Source: an uncultured Ellagibacter sp. (GTDB taxonomy: Bacteria > Actinomycetota > Coriobacteriia > Coriobacteriales > Eggerthellaceae). Taken from it: a stretch of DNA of 64,000 nt. This document shows, piece after piece, positions 1 to 10,500 of the stretch. The notes under the pieces were generated by a model that saw only the letters and a program-made list of their open reading frames with translations, was not told where the DNA came from and did no database searches. A program made the translations under genes and the position numbers. The stretch covers positions 1-64,000 of the forward strand of contig NZ_CAKTTZ010000005.1 of NCBI RefSeq assembly GCF_934617235.1, given 5' to 3'. The stretch's first letter is position 1; every line of letters starts with the position of its first letter.

Positions 1-110
1 GGTAGCATTCGCCTGGCAAGGGTGGCCGGCGGTTCCGGCGATGGCCCTTGATACACCACAAATCGGGACGCGATCTGTCAACGGTGGTTTAACATAGAGA
101 TCGGGGTGGC

Positions 111-253
111 GTGGACAAAAATCGTTGATATGTGAGCCATTCTGAGGCGGAAAAAGCCATCGGCGGACTTGCCGTGCGCATTTCCGCAGGTCAGAAATTA
201 CAGCATGAAGTTTGCCGCCTGCAACTCCTCACATATCGAACGAATTTGTCCAC
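111..253. repeat. Small element with terminal inverted repeats, copy 1
   Basis: A 143-bp intergenic segment bounded by 26-nt inverted repeats: left end 111-136, right end 228-253. The outer 9 bases (GTGGACAAA) and inner 10 bases (GATATGTGAG) of the two arms match perfectly, with a diverged 7-base core between them. A related element lies at 32036-32184 in the opposite orientation, and the interiors also match in places (CAGGTC, and the AACTCCTC next to one arm). It has no convincing reading frame. This could be a MITE-like nonautonomous element or a structured repeat; the family is not recognised. Confidence 0.6.
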
Positions 254-457
254 GGCGAGCTGAAATCGAGAAAGAACGCCCGATGCGAATCGGTCGTTCT
301 TGCCGGCTATGCTATTCGACTGGTTGTAGATCGCAAGCGTTGGTAGCATGGCGGATTCCGACGGCCATGCCAACCGCGCCCCTCGCCAGCAAGCTTCTTA
401 CCGCGAGGACGCGGGCAACGCAAGTCGCCTGCGCACGCCACCAACAAACTTCCTGCT

Positions 458-498
458 GCGAGGGGCGGGAAACACGCGCTACCCGCGCCCCCTCGCAT
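458..498 (-). terminator. Probable terminator of the xpaC-telA unit
   Basis: GCGAGGGGCGGG (458-469) pairs with a CCCGCG...CCCCTCGC arm (484-498), with a small bulge and a 14-base loop. It lies 10 bases beyond the telA stop on the minus strand. There is no clear T tract, so Rho-independent function is inferred from stem strength and position. Confidence 0.5.
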
Positions 499-508
499 AG
501 CCCTGACG

Positions 509-1675
509 TTACACGCGCGGGATTTCGAGCATCTTCTGCTTGAGCTCGACTTCCATCTCGCGCATTGCCGCTTCGGCCTCGGCGCGCTTCTGGCGGCCTT
601 CCGCCTGAATCTGCATGACCTCGTCGAAGGTCTTGATGAGCGTTTCGTTGGTGTTCTTGAGCGTCTCGATGTCGACGATGCCGCGCTCGGACTCACGGGC
701 GATCTCGACAGTCGAGGTGTGCAGCATCTCCGCGTTCTTCTTGAGCAGGTCGTTTGTCATGTTCGTGACAGCGCTCTGCGCGCGGGCGGCTTCGGCCTCG
801 TTCGCAATGCCGAGCGCAAGCACCATCTGGCTTTTCCACAGGGGGATGGTGTTCACGATGGTGGTCTGGATTTTCTCGACAAGTGTGATCTCGTTGTTTT
901 GCACAAGGCGGATCTGCGGCGCTGTCTGCATGGCAATGGTGCGGGTGAGGTCCAAATCGCCAAGCTTCTTCTCGAAGCGCGTGCACATGGCATCGAGGTC
1001 CTGCGCTGCCTGGGCATCCTCGGCGCGACCGGTGGCGCGGGCATGCTCAACAAGCTCCACCAGCTCGCCTTCGCGAACCTGCGCGAGCTTTTTCTTGCCC
1101 GCAAGCAGATACATCGTGAGCTCCTTGAAGTACGTGAGGTTCAGCTCGTACATCTTGTCGAGCGTCGCCGCGTCCTTCACGAGCGTCATCTGGTGGTCTT
1201 TGAGCTGATCAACGATCTTGTTCACGTTCGCCTCGGCCTTATCGTAGCGAGTGCGAAGCGACTGCACCTTGTCGACGCCGCGCTTGAAGAAACCGAAAAG
1301 CCCCTTTTCCTCGGTGGCGTTGAAGCCGCGCAGCTCGTTGACGACGCCGGTGATGAGGTCGCCAACTTCGCCTAAATCGTTCGTGCGCACGCGCTCAAGC
1401 GCCGACTCGGAGAAATCGGCCATCTTCTTTTGCGCCCCGGCGCCGTACTGCATGATTGCGGCGGAGTCGCGCACGTTGATCTGCTCGGAGAACGACTCGA
1501 CCATCTTCTTCTCGTCATCGGAGAGCATGGAGTCGTCGAGGGCGAGATTGCCTTCGCTTTTCGCCAGCTCATCTACCGGTTGGGCGGAAAGAACAGGAGC
1601 GGGCGCATCGTCGAGCTCGGGAGTAAGCGTGAGCGTGAGCTCGGGCGTTGCCTTCGATTCGGTGCTGTTTTCCAT
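509..1675 (-). CDS. telA: TelA-family toxic anion resistance protein
   Basis: 388 residues, matching the TelA/KlaA/YaaN family in length and pattern: an acidic N-terminal segment of about 50 residues, then a long helical, coiled-coil-rich body with no membrane segment or signal peptide. Recognisable family stretches include the region around GLFGFFKRGVDKVQSL and LVEKIQTTIVNTIPLWKSQM. Family members are linked to tellurite and cell-envelope stress, but the biochemical role is unknown. It lies 61 bases behind an XpaC-like gene, the same pairing as xpaC-yaaN in Bacillus subtilis, so the two are probably cotranscribed and act together. ATG start at 1675 is preceded by an AAGG-type ribosome site. 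Confidence 0.85.
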   Translation of the reverse strand: MENSTESKATPELTLTLTPELDDAPAPVLSAQPVDELAKSEGNLALDDSMLSDDEKKMVESFSEQINVRDSAAIMQYGAGAQKKMADFSESALERVRTNDLGEVGDLITGVVNELRGFNATEEKGLFGFFKRGVDKVQSLRTRYDKAEANVNKIVDQLKDHQMTLVKDAATLDKMYELNLTYFKELTMYLLAGKKKLAQVREGELVELVEHARATGRAEDAQAAQDLDAMCTRFEKKLGDLDLTRTIAMQTAPQIRLVQNNEITLVEKIQTTIVNTIPLWKSQMVLALGIANEAEAARAQSAVTNMTNDLLKKNAEMLHTSTVEIARESERGIVDIETLKNTNETLIKTFDEVMQIQAEGRQKRAEAEAAMREMEVELKQKMLEIPRV

Positions 1676-1736
1676 GACGATACCTTTCTTTGGTTCCTAA
1701 CGGACGTATGCTCGCCCGTTTTCGGTAATGATGCGG

Positions 1737-2888
1737 CTATCGCGCCTTGTCAAACGGGCTCTCGGTGAGCCCTTCCTGCGCAAGCACGGTGTTGAGCACG
1801 GTAATATCGGACGACACGTCGGTCGCCACATCGCGGAAGAGCGAGTCGAGCAGCTTCTCGAACGCGGTGCTCAAGCTGTCGAGCGCCTTCTCGATTTCGC
1901 GCTTCGATTCGAGGATGTTATCGCTTTGGATGGGTTGGGAATCAAGCTCGCGGTAGGTTTCGAGCAGCTTCACCGTGGTGGGCAGGTAGTAGTCGAGAAG
2001 TCTGTCGAGGTCATCGATAAGGGCGGGGTTGTCGGCCGCGGCGTCGAGGATGGCCGTGACCACGTGCTCGATCTGATCGAGCGTGCGCGAAGTCTCTTCG
2101 TCGGGGATGGCCTCGTTGCCCTCGCGGATGAGTGCGATGAACGCTTTGCCGCGGTCGAGCAGGTGCTGCTGCTCAGTTGTGAGCGGGGCGCTTTCCTTCG
2201 AGCTGGCAGATTGCACGAGCGCTTGCTGGCGTTCGGTGCGGCGCGCTTCGGCGAGCTTTTGCTCGTGGCTTTCGTACGCCTCGGGAGTCATGAGGAGCAG
2301 CCCCGATCCCTCGTCGAGCGTCGCCTGCTTGAACATGCCCTTCGCAAGCATCTTCCTCACGTTTTTCTGCACGTTCTCAACGCTCTCGGAGCTGCGCTGT
2401 GCAAGCTCCTTCACGCTGTATGACTCGCGCAGGCCGATGGTTTTGCGGTAGCGATCGAAGGCGCCTGCGAAGCGAATCTTGCGAGTGCCGGAGAATACCA
2501 GCGCCGCGCCGCATACGGCACCTGCGGCGATGAAGGGCACCGCGACCCCGACGTTGAGAAGAAGCATGATCAGCCCGATGAGGACAAGCGGAACGGCCAC
2601 GACAACGCCCGCCACGACAAGCGCCACGCCACCGCCGCGCTGCGTCGTAGGGCTTGCATAGCGCAGGTTCATCAGCTCCTCTTGGCGCTTGCGCTCTTGA
2701 ATGAGCGCATATTGTTCCTGACCTCGTCGAATGCCGTCGGAAGCCTGCGCGATCCCGCGGCCGATGCTTTCGGCGGCAACACCGGCAACGCGCTCGATGG
2801 TCGATTGGAGGTCGCTGAAATCGCTCGACTTCACGGCATTTTGCGCAGCGTTTGCAACTTGGTCGGCAATGTTATCTGAAGAAGCCAT
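1737..2888 (-). CDS. XpaC-like 5-bromo-4-chloroindolyl phosphate hydrolysis family membrane protein
   Basis: 383 residues from the ATG at 2888, chosen because GGAAAGG lies just upstream; the frame stays open to 3047 but that extension has no ribosome site. A soluble N-terminal segment precedes two adjacent hydrophobic helices at about residues 90-135 (GVALVVAGVVVAVPLVLIGL followed by VAVPFIAAGAVCGAALVF). A long charged helical C-terminal domain follows, as in XpaC proteins. Its position directly upstream of telA supports the family call, because the pair is conserved in Gram-positive bacteria. The function is unknown; the family name comes from an assay phenotype rather than a proven enzyme activity. 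Confidence 0.75.
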   Translation of the reverse strand: MASSDNIADQVANAAQNAVKSSDFSDLQSTIERVAGVAAESIGRGIAQASDGIRRGQEQYALIQERKRQEELMNLRYASPTTQRGGGVALVVAGVVVAVPLVLIGLIMLLLNVGVAVPFIAAGAVCGAALVFSGTRKIRFAGAFDRYRKTIGLRESYSVKELAQRSSESVENVQKNVRKMLAKGMFKQATLDEGSGLLLMTPEAYESHEQKLAEARRTERQQALVQSASSKESAPLTTEQQHLLDRGKAFIALIREGNEAIPDEETSRTLDQIEHVVTAILDAAADNPALIDDLDRLLDYYLPTTVKLLETYRELDSQPIQSDNILESKREIEKALDSLSTAFEKLLDSLFRDVATDVSSDITVLNTVLAQEGLTESPFDKAR

Positions 2889-3049
2889 AGGGCTGCCTTT
2901 CCGTGAATCACTGTGTCGTTTCGATTGTACCCGAACGCCCGTGCTAAATACGGCACAGGTCAAGCCGTAAAACCATATTTTACCGAGCTGTAGGAAAGCG
3001 ACGTAGAGGAAATATTCAACGAATGGGGTGAATTCGAGACGGCGCACGA

Positions 3050-3055
3050 TACAAT
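3050..3055 (+). promoter_or_regulatory. Probable -10 box for the amidohydrolase gene
   Basis: TACAAT stands 40 bases before the ATG at 3096, followed by an AT-rich stretch. No good -35 box was found. The ribosome site AAGGAG at 3083-3088 can partly pair with CCTTAA at 3063-3068, so some occlusion of translation is possible. Confidence 0.35.
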
Positions 3056-3095
3056 AGATATAACCTTAATTAAGCGCTCTCTTAAGGAGAATCTC

Positions 3096-4403
3096 ATGGC
3101 CTACGTTTTCACCCACGCAACCGTCCTTGACGGCACCGCCGACATGGAGCCGCGTCCCAATTCCACTGTTGTCGTCAGCGACGAGGGCCGCATCACGGCG
3201 GTCGGTGCGGCAGAGGAAATCGTGCCACCTGCGAATGCGCAGGAAATCGATCTTAGGGGAGCTTACCTTGCGCCCGGCCTTGTGAACCTGCACGTGCATT
3301 TTTGCGGGTCCGGCAAGCCGACGAGCGCAGGTGCGGCGGGCGATCTTATCGACAAGGTGGTGGGAAACCCCATCGGCATGTGGTATCTGCGACGCATCAT
3401 CAAGAAGCACGCACAGCAGCAGCTCGCAAGCGGCGTGACTACCGTGCGTTCGGTGGGCGACCCGGGCTTTGCCGACGTCGATGTGCGCGATGCGATAAAT
3501 GCGGGCAAGTACCCCGGTCCGCGCCTTCTCACCTCGGGTGTGGGCGTCACGGTGCCGGGCGGCCACGGTGCCGGGCTGTTCGCGCATATCGCAGAGACGC
3601 CCGAACAGGCGCGCGAGATCGTCCGTGAATGCTTCGCGCGAAAGTGCGACTTGGTGAAGCTGTTCATCACGGGCGGCGTCTTCGATGCCGAAAAGGAAGG
3701 CGAGCCGGGCGTTTTGCGCATGTCGCCTGAAATCGCAGCCGCGGCAGTCGACGAGGCGCACAAGCTTGGCATGGCGACCGCTGCCCACATCGAGAGCGCA
3801 GAAGGCGTGCGCGTGGGACTCGAGGCGGGCGTCGACACCATCGAGCACGGCGCAGACCTTACGCCCGAGCTCATAGCTCTCTTCAAAGAAAACGGCGTCG
3901 GCCGGAAATCCTCGCTGACCTGCACGGTTTCGCCTGCGCTTCCCTTCGTCGAGCTTGACCCTGAAAAGACGCACTCGACCGAGATTCAGAAGGTCAACGG
4001 CAACATCGTCTACCAGGGAATCGTCCGCGCGGCACAGGCGGCGCTTAAGGCGGGTATTCCCGTGGGGCTTGGCACCGATTCGGCCTGCCCCTACGTCACG
4101 CACTACGACATGTGGCGCGAGGTCGTGTACTTCGAGCGCATCGTCGGGGCGCCGCGAAAGCTCGCGCTACACACGGCCACACTCGGCAATGCGCGCATCT
4201 TGGGGCTGGGTGAAGAAACGGGGTCGATCGAGGTGGGCAAGGCCGCCGATCTTATTGTGCTCGATGAGAACCCGCTCGACAACTTAGAGGCATTGCGCCA
4301 GGTGAAGATGGTCATGGCGCGCGGCAAGCTCGTAAGCGGGCTTTCCGTGAAGCATCTGCCCGAGCTCGACCGCGAACTCGACACGTTCCTACCGCGAGGT
4401 TAA
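3096..4403 (+). CDS. Metal-dependent amidohydrolase family protein
   Basis: 435 residues with the layout of imidazolonepropionase- and prolidase-like amidohydrolases: a small N-terminal beta domain, a TIM barrel opening with the metal motif H66-x-H68 (NLHVHF), a probable metal-bridging lysine in DLVKLFITGG near residue 190, later barrel histidines in AAHIES and IEHGADL, and the terminal aspartate in GLGTDSACP. The C-terminus (GSIEVGKAADLIVLDENPLDN) is the typical returning beta domain. It hydrolyses an amide or amidine bond; the substrate cannot be read from sequence. There is no signal peptide, so it is cytoplasmic. Start is set by AAGGAG eight bases before ATG. It is monocistronic, diverging from xpaC. 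Confidence 0.85.
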   Translation: MAYVFTHATVLDGTADMEPRPNSTVVVSDEGRITAVGAAEEIVPPANAQEIDLRGAYLAPGLVNLHVHFCGSGKPTSAGAAGDLIDKVVGNPIGMWYLRRIIKKHAQQQLASGVTTVRSVGDPGFADVDVRDAINAGKYPGPRLLTSGVGVTVPGGHGAGLFAHIAETPEQAREIVRECFARKCDLVKLFITGGVFDAEKEGEPGVLRMSPEIAAAAVDEAHKLGMATAAHIESAEGVRVGLEAGVDTIEHGADLTPELIALFKENGVGRKSSLTCTVSPALPFVELDPEKTHSTEIQKVNGNIVYQGIVRAAQAALKAGIPVGLGTDSACPYVTHYDMWREVVYFERIVGAPRKLALHTATLGNARILGLGEETGSIEVGKAADLIVLDENPLDNLEALRQVKMVMARGKLVSGLSVKHLPELDRELDTFLPRG

Positions 4404-4504
4404 GAGAAGATTGCCAGGGCAACGCCGTTTAGCTGCGCCAGAAAGTCCTGTTGCAAGACATTGCAAGTTGGTTTCGCGGGCTTCATTCGTTCGATAGCGT
4501 CCTG

Positions 4505-4510
4505 TACAAT
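4505..4510 (+). promoter_or_regulatory. Probable -10 box for the giant surface protein
   Basis: TACAAT lies 62 bases before the ATG at 4572. A weak -35 (TTCATT, 4482-4487) sits 17 bases upstream. Confidence 0.35.
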
Positions 4511-4571
4511 TAAAGCCGTGTATCACCGAGTGCCCTCCGTCCGCTGCGTGAAGGGTCGGGAAGAGGAGCCC

Positions 4572-7500
4572 ATGAAAAAGAGCGCCCGCGGTTCTGGTAT
4601 TTTCTTGCGTGTGTTTTTGTCTCTCGCGCTCGTAGTGTCGTTCGTCCCTATTACACGCGATGCGTCGTATGCTGCGGAGGATTACGCTGCGCCCATCGAG
4701 ACCGTGAATGCCGATGCCTCGACCAGGGGCGACGCCGACCACTTCGAAGCTGATACCGCTGGTGGTGAAAGTGATGCGGGCGCATCCGATGGCTCAACAG
4801 CCGTGAGCTCACCGTACGGCGCCGCGCAAGCTCGTCCCATATGCGAATACGGCAAGCTTATGCCAGACGGCTCTGTGTACGAATGCGACGAATCGGGCAA
4901 TCTCAAGGAGCCGATTGATAAATTGGACCCCGAGTCGCATTCCGTTAATCCAGGGGAAGTCAAAAACCTTATCGTCGATTCTCAAACGACTTCGATTCCC
5001 GAGAGATTGTGCTATAGCTCCACCTATCTTCAATCTGTGCAGTTTGAGGGGGTGGCCCTCAAATCTATTGGCGAGTACGCTTTCTTCAATTGCGAGAACT
5101 TTTCGTCGATAAGCCTGTCGGGTATGCATATCGAATCTATCGACAGGGACGCTTTTTCTTATTGCGAGAAGCTGGCTAGCCTTAACATCGAAGAGCCTGC
5201 GACCATTGAGTCAATCGGTTCCAATTGCTTTTACGGGAGCGGTCTTATCTCGACGGGCTTGGACCGTGTGGAGGGATTGAAGAGCATCCCCGTCGGCGCA
5301 TATCAGGAGTGCCACGACCTCGTCGATACCGGTCTTGCTGGAAATCGCTCAGTTGAATCTGTCGGGGACTCCGCTTTCGCGCATTGTTATGATCTCGTCG
5401 ACACCGGTTTTGGGGCGAATACGCATGTTACGTCTGTCGGTGAGTATGCTTTCATGAGGTGCGAAAAGCTGAACCAAACGGGACTTGCGACAAATACCCG
5501 AATCGCCTCCATTGGCGCCTACGCGTTCTTGGGCTGCAAGAGTCTTCGTCTTTCGGGACTTGAAACCAACACAACCGTTTCGAGCTTGGGGGAGCACTGC
5601 TTCGAAGAAGCCGACATGAGCGGCGGGCTTGTTTTGCCGCGTGGCTCCAAGATCACCATGCTTCCGAAATACGCGTTCGCCGAAACCAAGCTCAGCTTTG
5701 TGTACTTTCAGTGCGACCATGCGGTGCTTGTCGATTCCCAGACGTTTCCGAATGGCTTTATAAAAGTTCTCGTTCCTGCACGTTCGCTCGATTTGTATCA
5801 AGAGAGCGAAGTTCAACGTGATTGGGAAGCATGCAATTACGACTTGCCCTACGATGCTTCGAACTATCTGTCTATCAGCGTCGTAAGCGATCCAAACAGG
5901 CTTGTGTACCAAAAAGGGGACGCTGTTTCCCTTGACGGCATGCAAGTAAAGTTCAACTATGACGGTACGCAGCGCACTTTCGACTACGCCGACCTCGCGA
6001 GCAATTATGCGTTCAGCCAATTCTTCTCTTTCAGCCCCGATAACGGGTCAATCTTCCAGACTTCCGACAACGGCGCTCCCGTGCGCGTAACCTACAACGA
6101 CGGCGACCATCTCCTTAGTGCCTATTCATCAGGCCTTTTGCAAGAAGAGGGGAACACGGCGTTTTCCGTGTACGTGGAGAGTCCGACCGCTCAGCTGGGG
6201 GAAACGGTGACGGGCGGCGGCCAGTTTGCTTTAGGCGATACATGCACGGTGAGCGCCGCAACGACGCTCGACGGCAGGCTCTTCGCTTATTGGGCTGATG
6301 AGGAGGGCAACGTTCTTTCCGAGAAGGAAACGTACGAGTTTTCCGTTGAGCGCTCTACCGTGCTCACTGCCGTGTTCGCCGACGAGATCGTGGTTTCCCC
6401 GAAGGCGCGGCTCAATCTCGCGAATGGGAGCGAAGTCGAAAACGTGACGTTCTCTATCGTTGCCGACAATTGCAATTATGGAGAAACGTTCGTCACATAT
6501 CCCGGCAAGGTGGTGACGATCACATGCAACTACGATCCCTCGAAATGGTCAGTCGATCATTGGGTTTATTCAGATGGCGCTTACTGGATCGTCGGGAGCG
6601 AGAACTCCGCGACCGTTTCGTATGCCGTGGAGGGAAAGGGCGATCCCGTTGCTATCCTCAGGGAAAAGGAGCAGCCTGACCCCGACCCCGGCAAGCCTAT
6701 CGACCCGGTAGTTGCGGTGCATGTCGATTACTCGCAGACGATCGATTTAGGTGGGAGAGCGCTTATGGAGGGCGTTGAGGTTCCGAGCGTTTCGGGTTCG
6801 AGGTTCCTCTTCGCTGGCCAATTCGTCGCGCTCGACGCCGAACGGCTCGGCATGATCGATGACGACATCGAGTTCCTGGGCTGGTATGACAAGGAAACGG
6901 GCGCGTGCTTGAGCGAGCGGCGCGTGTGCCTTTTCAAGCCGGAGATGAATATGAGCGTCGAGGCGCGTTTCACGCTGAAAGACGTTGCGGTTCGCATCAA
7001 TCCGGCGCAATCGACCGACCGCTCCGAGGCCTACGCACATGTGATCCCGACGGTTGGCAACTGCTATCGCGACGCGGGCGAGACGGTAGCGCTTTCCGCT
7101 ACCACCGACAACGCGCAATTCCGTGGCTGGTACGAAGGCCCCTCGGGTGCGCAAACCCTCATCAGCAGCGATCTTGCCTGCAATTACGAGGTTCCTAACT
7201 CGAATGGCGAAGCTTCTCAGGTTGAAGTCACGCCTTGGTATTGCGCCTGCCAGGCGAGCGTCGTTCTAGATGTCGACGGCACGACTGAAGACGGCAGCCC
7301 GCAAGGCTCTTTCATCAGCACGGGCCTCTACGGCGTCGGTTCGAGCGTTACGGTCGTTGCCATTCCCGCGCCGTATTACGCGCTCGACTACGTCACCGAC
7401 GCGGCGGGCAACAAGGTTGACGTTGCCGAAAACGGTACCTACACCTTCACGCTTAAGGGAGATACCCAGCTCACAGCACATTTCCGCGCTGTTTCAGACA

Positions 7501-10500
7501 GCAAGGAGGCGTTCGAGATACTGCAGGCTGCCCTTATCACGGCGTTGGGCGTGGCGATAATAGCCGCGACCGCGTCCGGCATAGGGGAATTCGTCGACCC
7601 AATCGCCGTCCCGGCTATCGTCGAAGTCGGGGAAGCCGAAACCATCGAGGACCTCGTGGAGGTCGGCGGCAAAGCCCTCAAGGAAATCGAGGAGATATTC
7701 GAGCACCACAAGCACGATCGCGACCCCGATAAGCCCAAGGGCGATCATACGGCCACCATTATCGCCACTGCGCAGCCTGAAGCGGGCGGCATCGTAAAAG
7801 GCGGCGGCGTCCATTTCGAAGGCACCGTCTGCGAGCTCGATGCTATCCCGAATCCGGGATATCGCTTCGTCTGCTGGAAAGAAGACGGCGTCGAGCGCTC
7901 GACGTTGCCGCATCTGCAGATGGCGATCACCGATGTCACGCCCGACATCGTGAAGTTGACCGCCGTGTTCGAGAAGGACGTGGCGATCACCACCTCGATC
8001 AACGTTGAAGGGGCGGCCGCCGACGCGGTGACCGGGTGCAACGCCACACCTGATCGGCAAGTCATCAAAACGGGTGCAGAGGCGACGGTCATCGCCGTTG
8101 CGGGCGATGGCTACGAGTTCGCCGGTTGGTACGACGGCGTGGCCGAAGTGTCGAAGTCATCGACCTACTCCTTCCTCGCTGAAAACGATCGGCACCTCGT
8201 CGCGAAGTTCCAGCGCACCTGCAAGGTTGCGGTGACGGTGGAGCCTGCGAGCGCGCTTGCGGGTAAGTGCACGATCGCAGGCGACGGCACCTGCGTTGTT
8301 GGCAAGCCGACGGTGCTCTCCGCACACCTTGACGAGAGCGTGCGAGAGAAATACACCTTCAAAGGCTGGTACCGCGCCGGCGCTACGGGCGATGTGCTTA
8401 TGGGCACCGACGAGACGCACTTGGAATTCATTCCCGAAGGCGACACCCATATTCGCGCGGAATACGTCGCGAAGATGTACACAATCAAAGTCGAGGTCGA
8501 CGGCTTGCTTTCGGGCATCAACCCGCCTGGCGAAGTCTCGATCGTGGGCGATCCCGGCAAGGACTGGGTCGAGCTGCCCTACGGACGACATGTCACCATC
8601 AAGGCGAAGGCCGACGACAAGCATTGGTTCGCCTATTGGCAAGATAGCTCCGGCAAGCACTACACTGACGCCGAGCTGCGCGTATGCGTGACGAAGGACG
8701 AAACCTACACGGCGGTGTTCAAGAAGGGCCCCGAGGTTGTCATCGCCGCCGATTCGTGGTGGGGCGGAACGGTGACCTGCAACGGCACCGAGGTGAAGCC
8801 CGACACCGATCAATTCAAACTGGGGGAAACGCTTAACCTGAAGGCTGAGAACAATCCCGGCTGGCTTTTCTGGGGTTGGTACGAAAATGGGCTGCTCGTG
8901 AGCACTGAAAAGGAATGCACTCTGGTCGCGAAGAGCTCGAAGCTCAATTCCTATTACTGCACGATCACCGCTGCGTTCAAGCCGCTCGATGTGGTGTGTC
9001 TGCCGGTGGCGAGCCCCGCCGAAGGCGGCTCGGTTACGGCGAGCCGCATCTTGGCCGATCGCGGTGCCGTCGTCGAGCTGAAGGCGACGCCCGCGCCGGG
9101 CTACGCGTTCGTTGGCTGGTACACGTTTGAGGGCAAGCTCGTGTCGACAGAGCCCGAGTTCACCGACAGAGAGGCTCGAAGCCACGTCTACGTCGCGCAT
9201 TTCAAGGAATGCTCCTACTCTGTTGCGGCGGCGGTGGCGGAGCTTGCGCCTCCGGGCGAGCTCGTGGAAAACGCAGGCGCGGGCTGGGTGGAAGGCGCGG
9301 GAACCTACGGCGCGAACTACCCGGCGACGCTTTCGGCCCACGCGGCGGAAGGCTACACGTTCAAGTACTGGGTCGATGATACGGGCACGCCGGTCAGCAT
9401 GAGCGCCGAGTACCGCTTCATTCCCAATGAGAACGCGTCGCTTCGCGCGGTGTTCGAGGCGAAGCAGTTTACGGTGAACACCACGACTGCCGAAGGCTAC
9501 GGTACGGTTTCGGGCGCGGGCACGTATGCGGCGGGGCAAACGGCTACCGTCACTGCAACGCCTGCAGAAAACGCGACGTTCATCGGCTGGTATAACGAGG
9601 GCGTATGCGTGAGTACGAGCGCCGAGTACCGCTTCACTGTGCGCGGCGACACCGACTTGATAGCCGTATTCGGGGCGGGGGAGTACACGGTGAGCGCCGT
9701 CGCCTCACCTGTCGAGGCGGGCTATACGAGCGGTTTCGGCTCATTTGCGCAGGGCGACCGCACGACGCTTTCCGCCTCGGCGAAGCCGGGCTTCACCTTC
9801 GATTGCTGGAAGGATGCTGAAGGCAACGTGGTGAGCGCTCTTCCCGAATACACGGTTGCGGTAACAGAGAGCGTCGCCTACGTGGCGTGCTTCACGCGCA
9901 ATTCCTACTACGTGGAGCTCGACGCGAACCAGGAAGGTGCGGGCGTGCTTACAGGTGGGGGAACGTATTCGTTTGGCGACACGATCGAGCTGAACGCTCA
10001 GCAAACGACCGACAAGCGCTTCGTCTCCTGGCAGCTTGTGGGCGAAGGCGGTGAGAAGACGCTTCTCTCCACCGACGCGCACTGCTGGCTTGCCCTTGAC
10101 GAGGAATTCATAAGCTCCCTTACCGATAACGTCGTCTCCATCGAGGCTCAGTTCGCCGATCCGTATGAGGTGTCGGTGTCGGCGAAAGTCGTCGTTGCGG
10201 GCAAGGTGGGCGCGCGCGGATGCAAGGTGAAAGGAGCAGGTACCTTCCAATCGGGGGATAAAGCTACGCTGCAGGCGGTTGCAGGTGAAGGCTACCGCTT
10301 CGTTGGCTGGAGCCTTGACGAGGGCGGGTTCAGCGTCGCGGAGACCTACGACGTGCTTTCCTTCGAGGCGTCGTCCGACATCACTTATTATGCGCAGTTC
10401 GAACCCGACCCCGCAAGCAAGGTCGACGTGGCGGTGACGCAGAGCTCGATATTCAGGGGTCTTGCATTTATCGCCGGTGCGTCGGGTGCGGGAACCTCGC

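Larger units (their letters stand above)
1..508. other. Intergenic region at the left edge
   Basis: No gene is supported here. The stretch holds the inverted-repeat element at 111-253, a nested hairpin at 272-301 (outer arms AAGAACG/CGTTCTT, inner arms CCGAT/ATCGG) and a GC-rich hairpin at 458-498 behind telA. Bases 1-110 show nothing recognisable. Short open frames on both strands are arginine- or serine-rich and have no ribosome-binding site. Confidence 0.6.

Noticed and set aside
111..253. CRISPR repeat-spacer unit
   Set aside because: The repeated arms are inverted rather than direct and occur once per locus; no cas gene is in the window.
10181..10400. Possible tandem DNA repeats in the surface protein gene
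   Set aside because: The repeats are conserved at protein level only; the DNA units are too diverged to count as DNA repeats.
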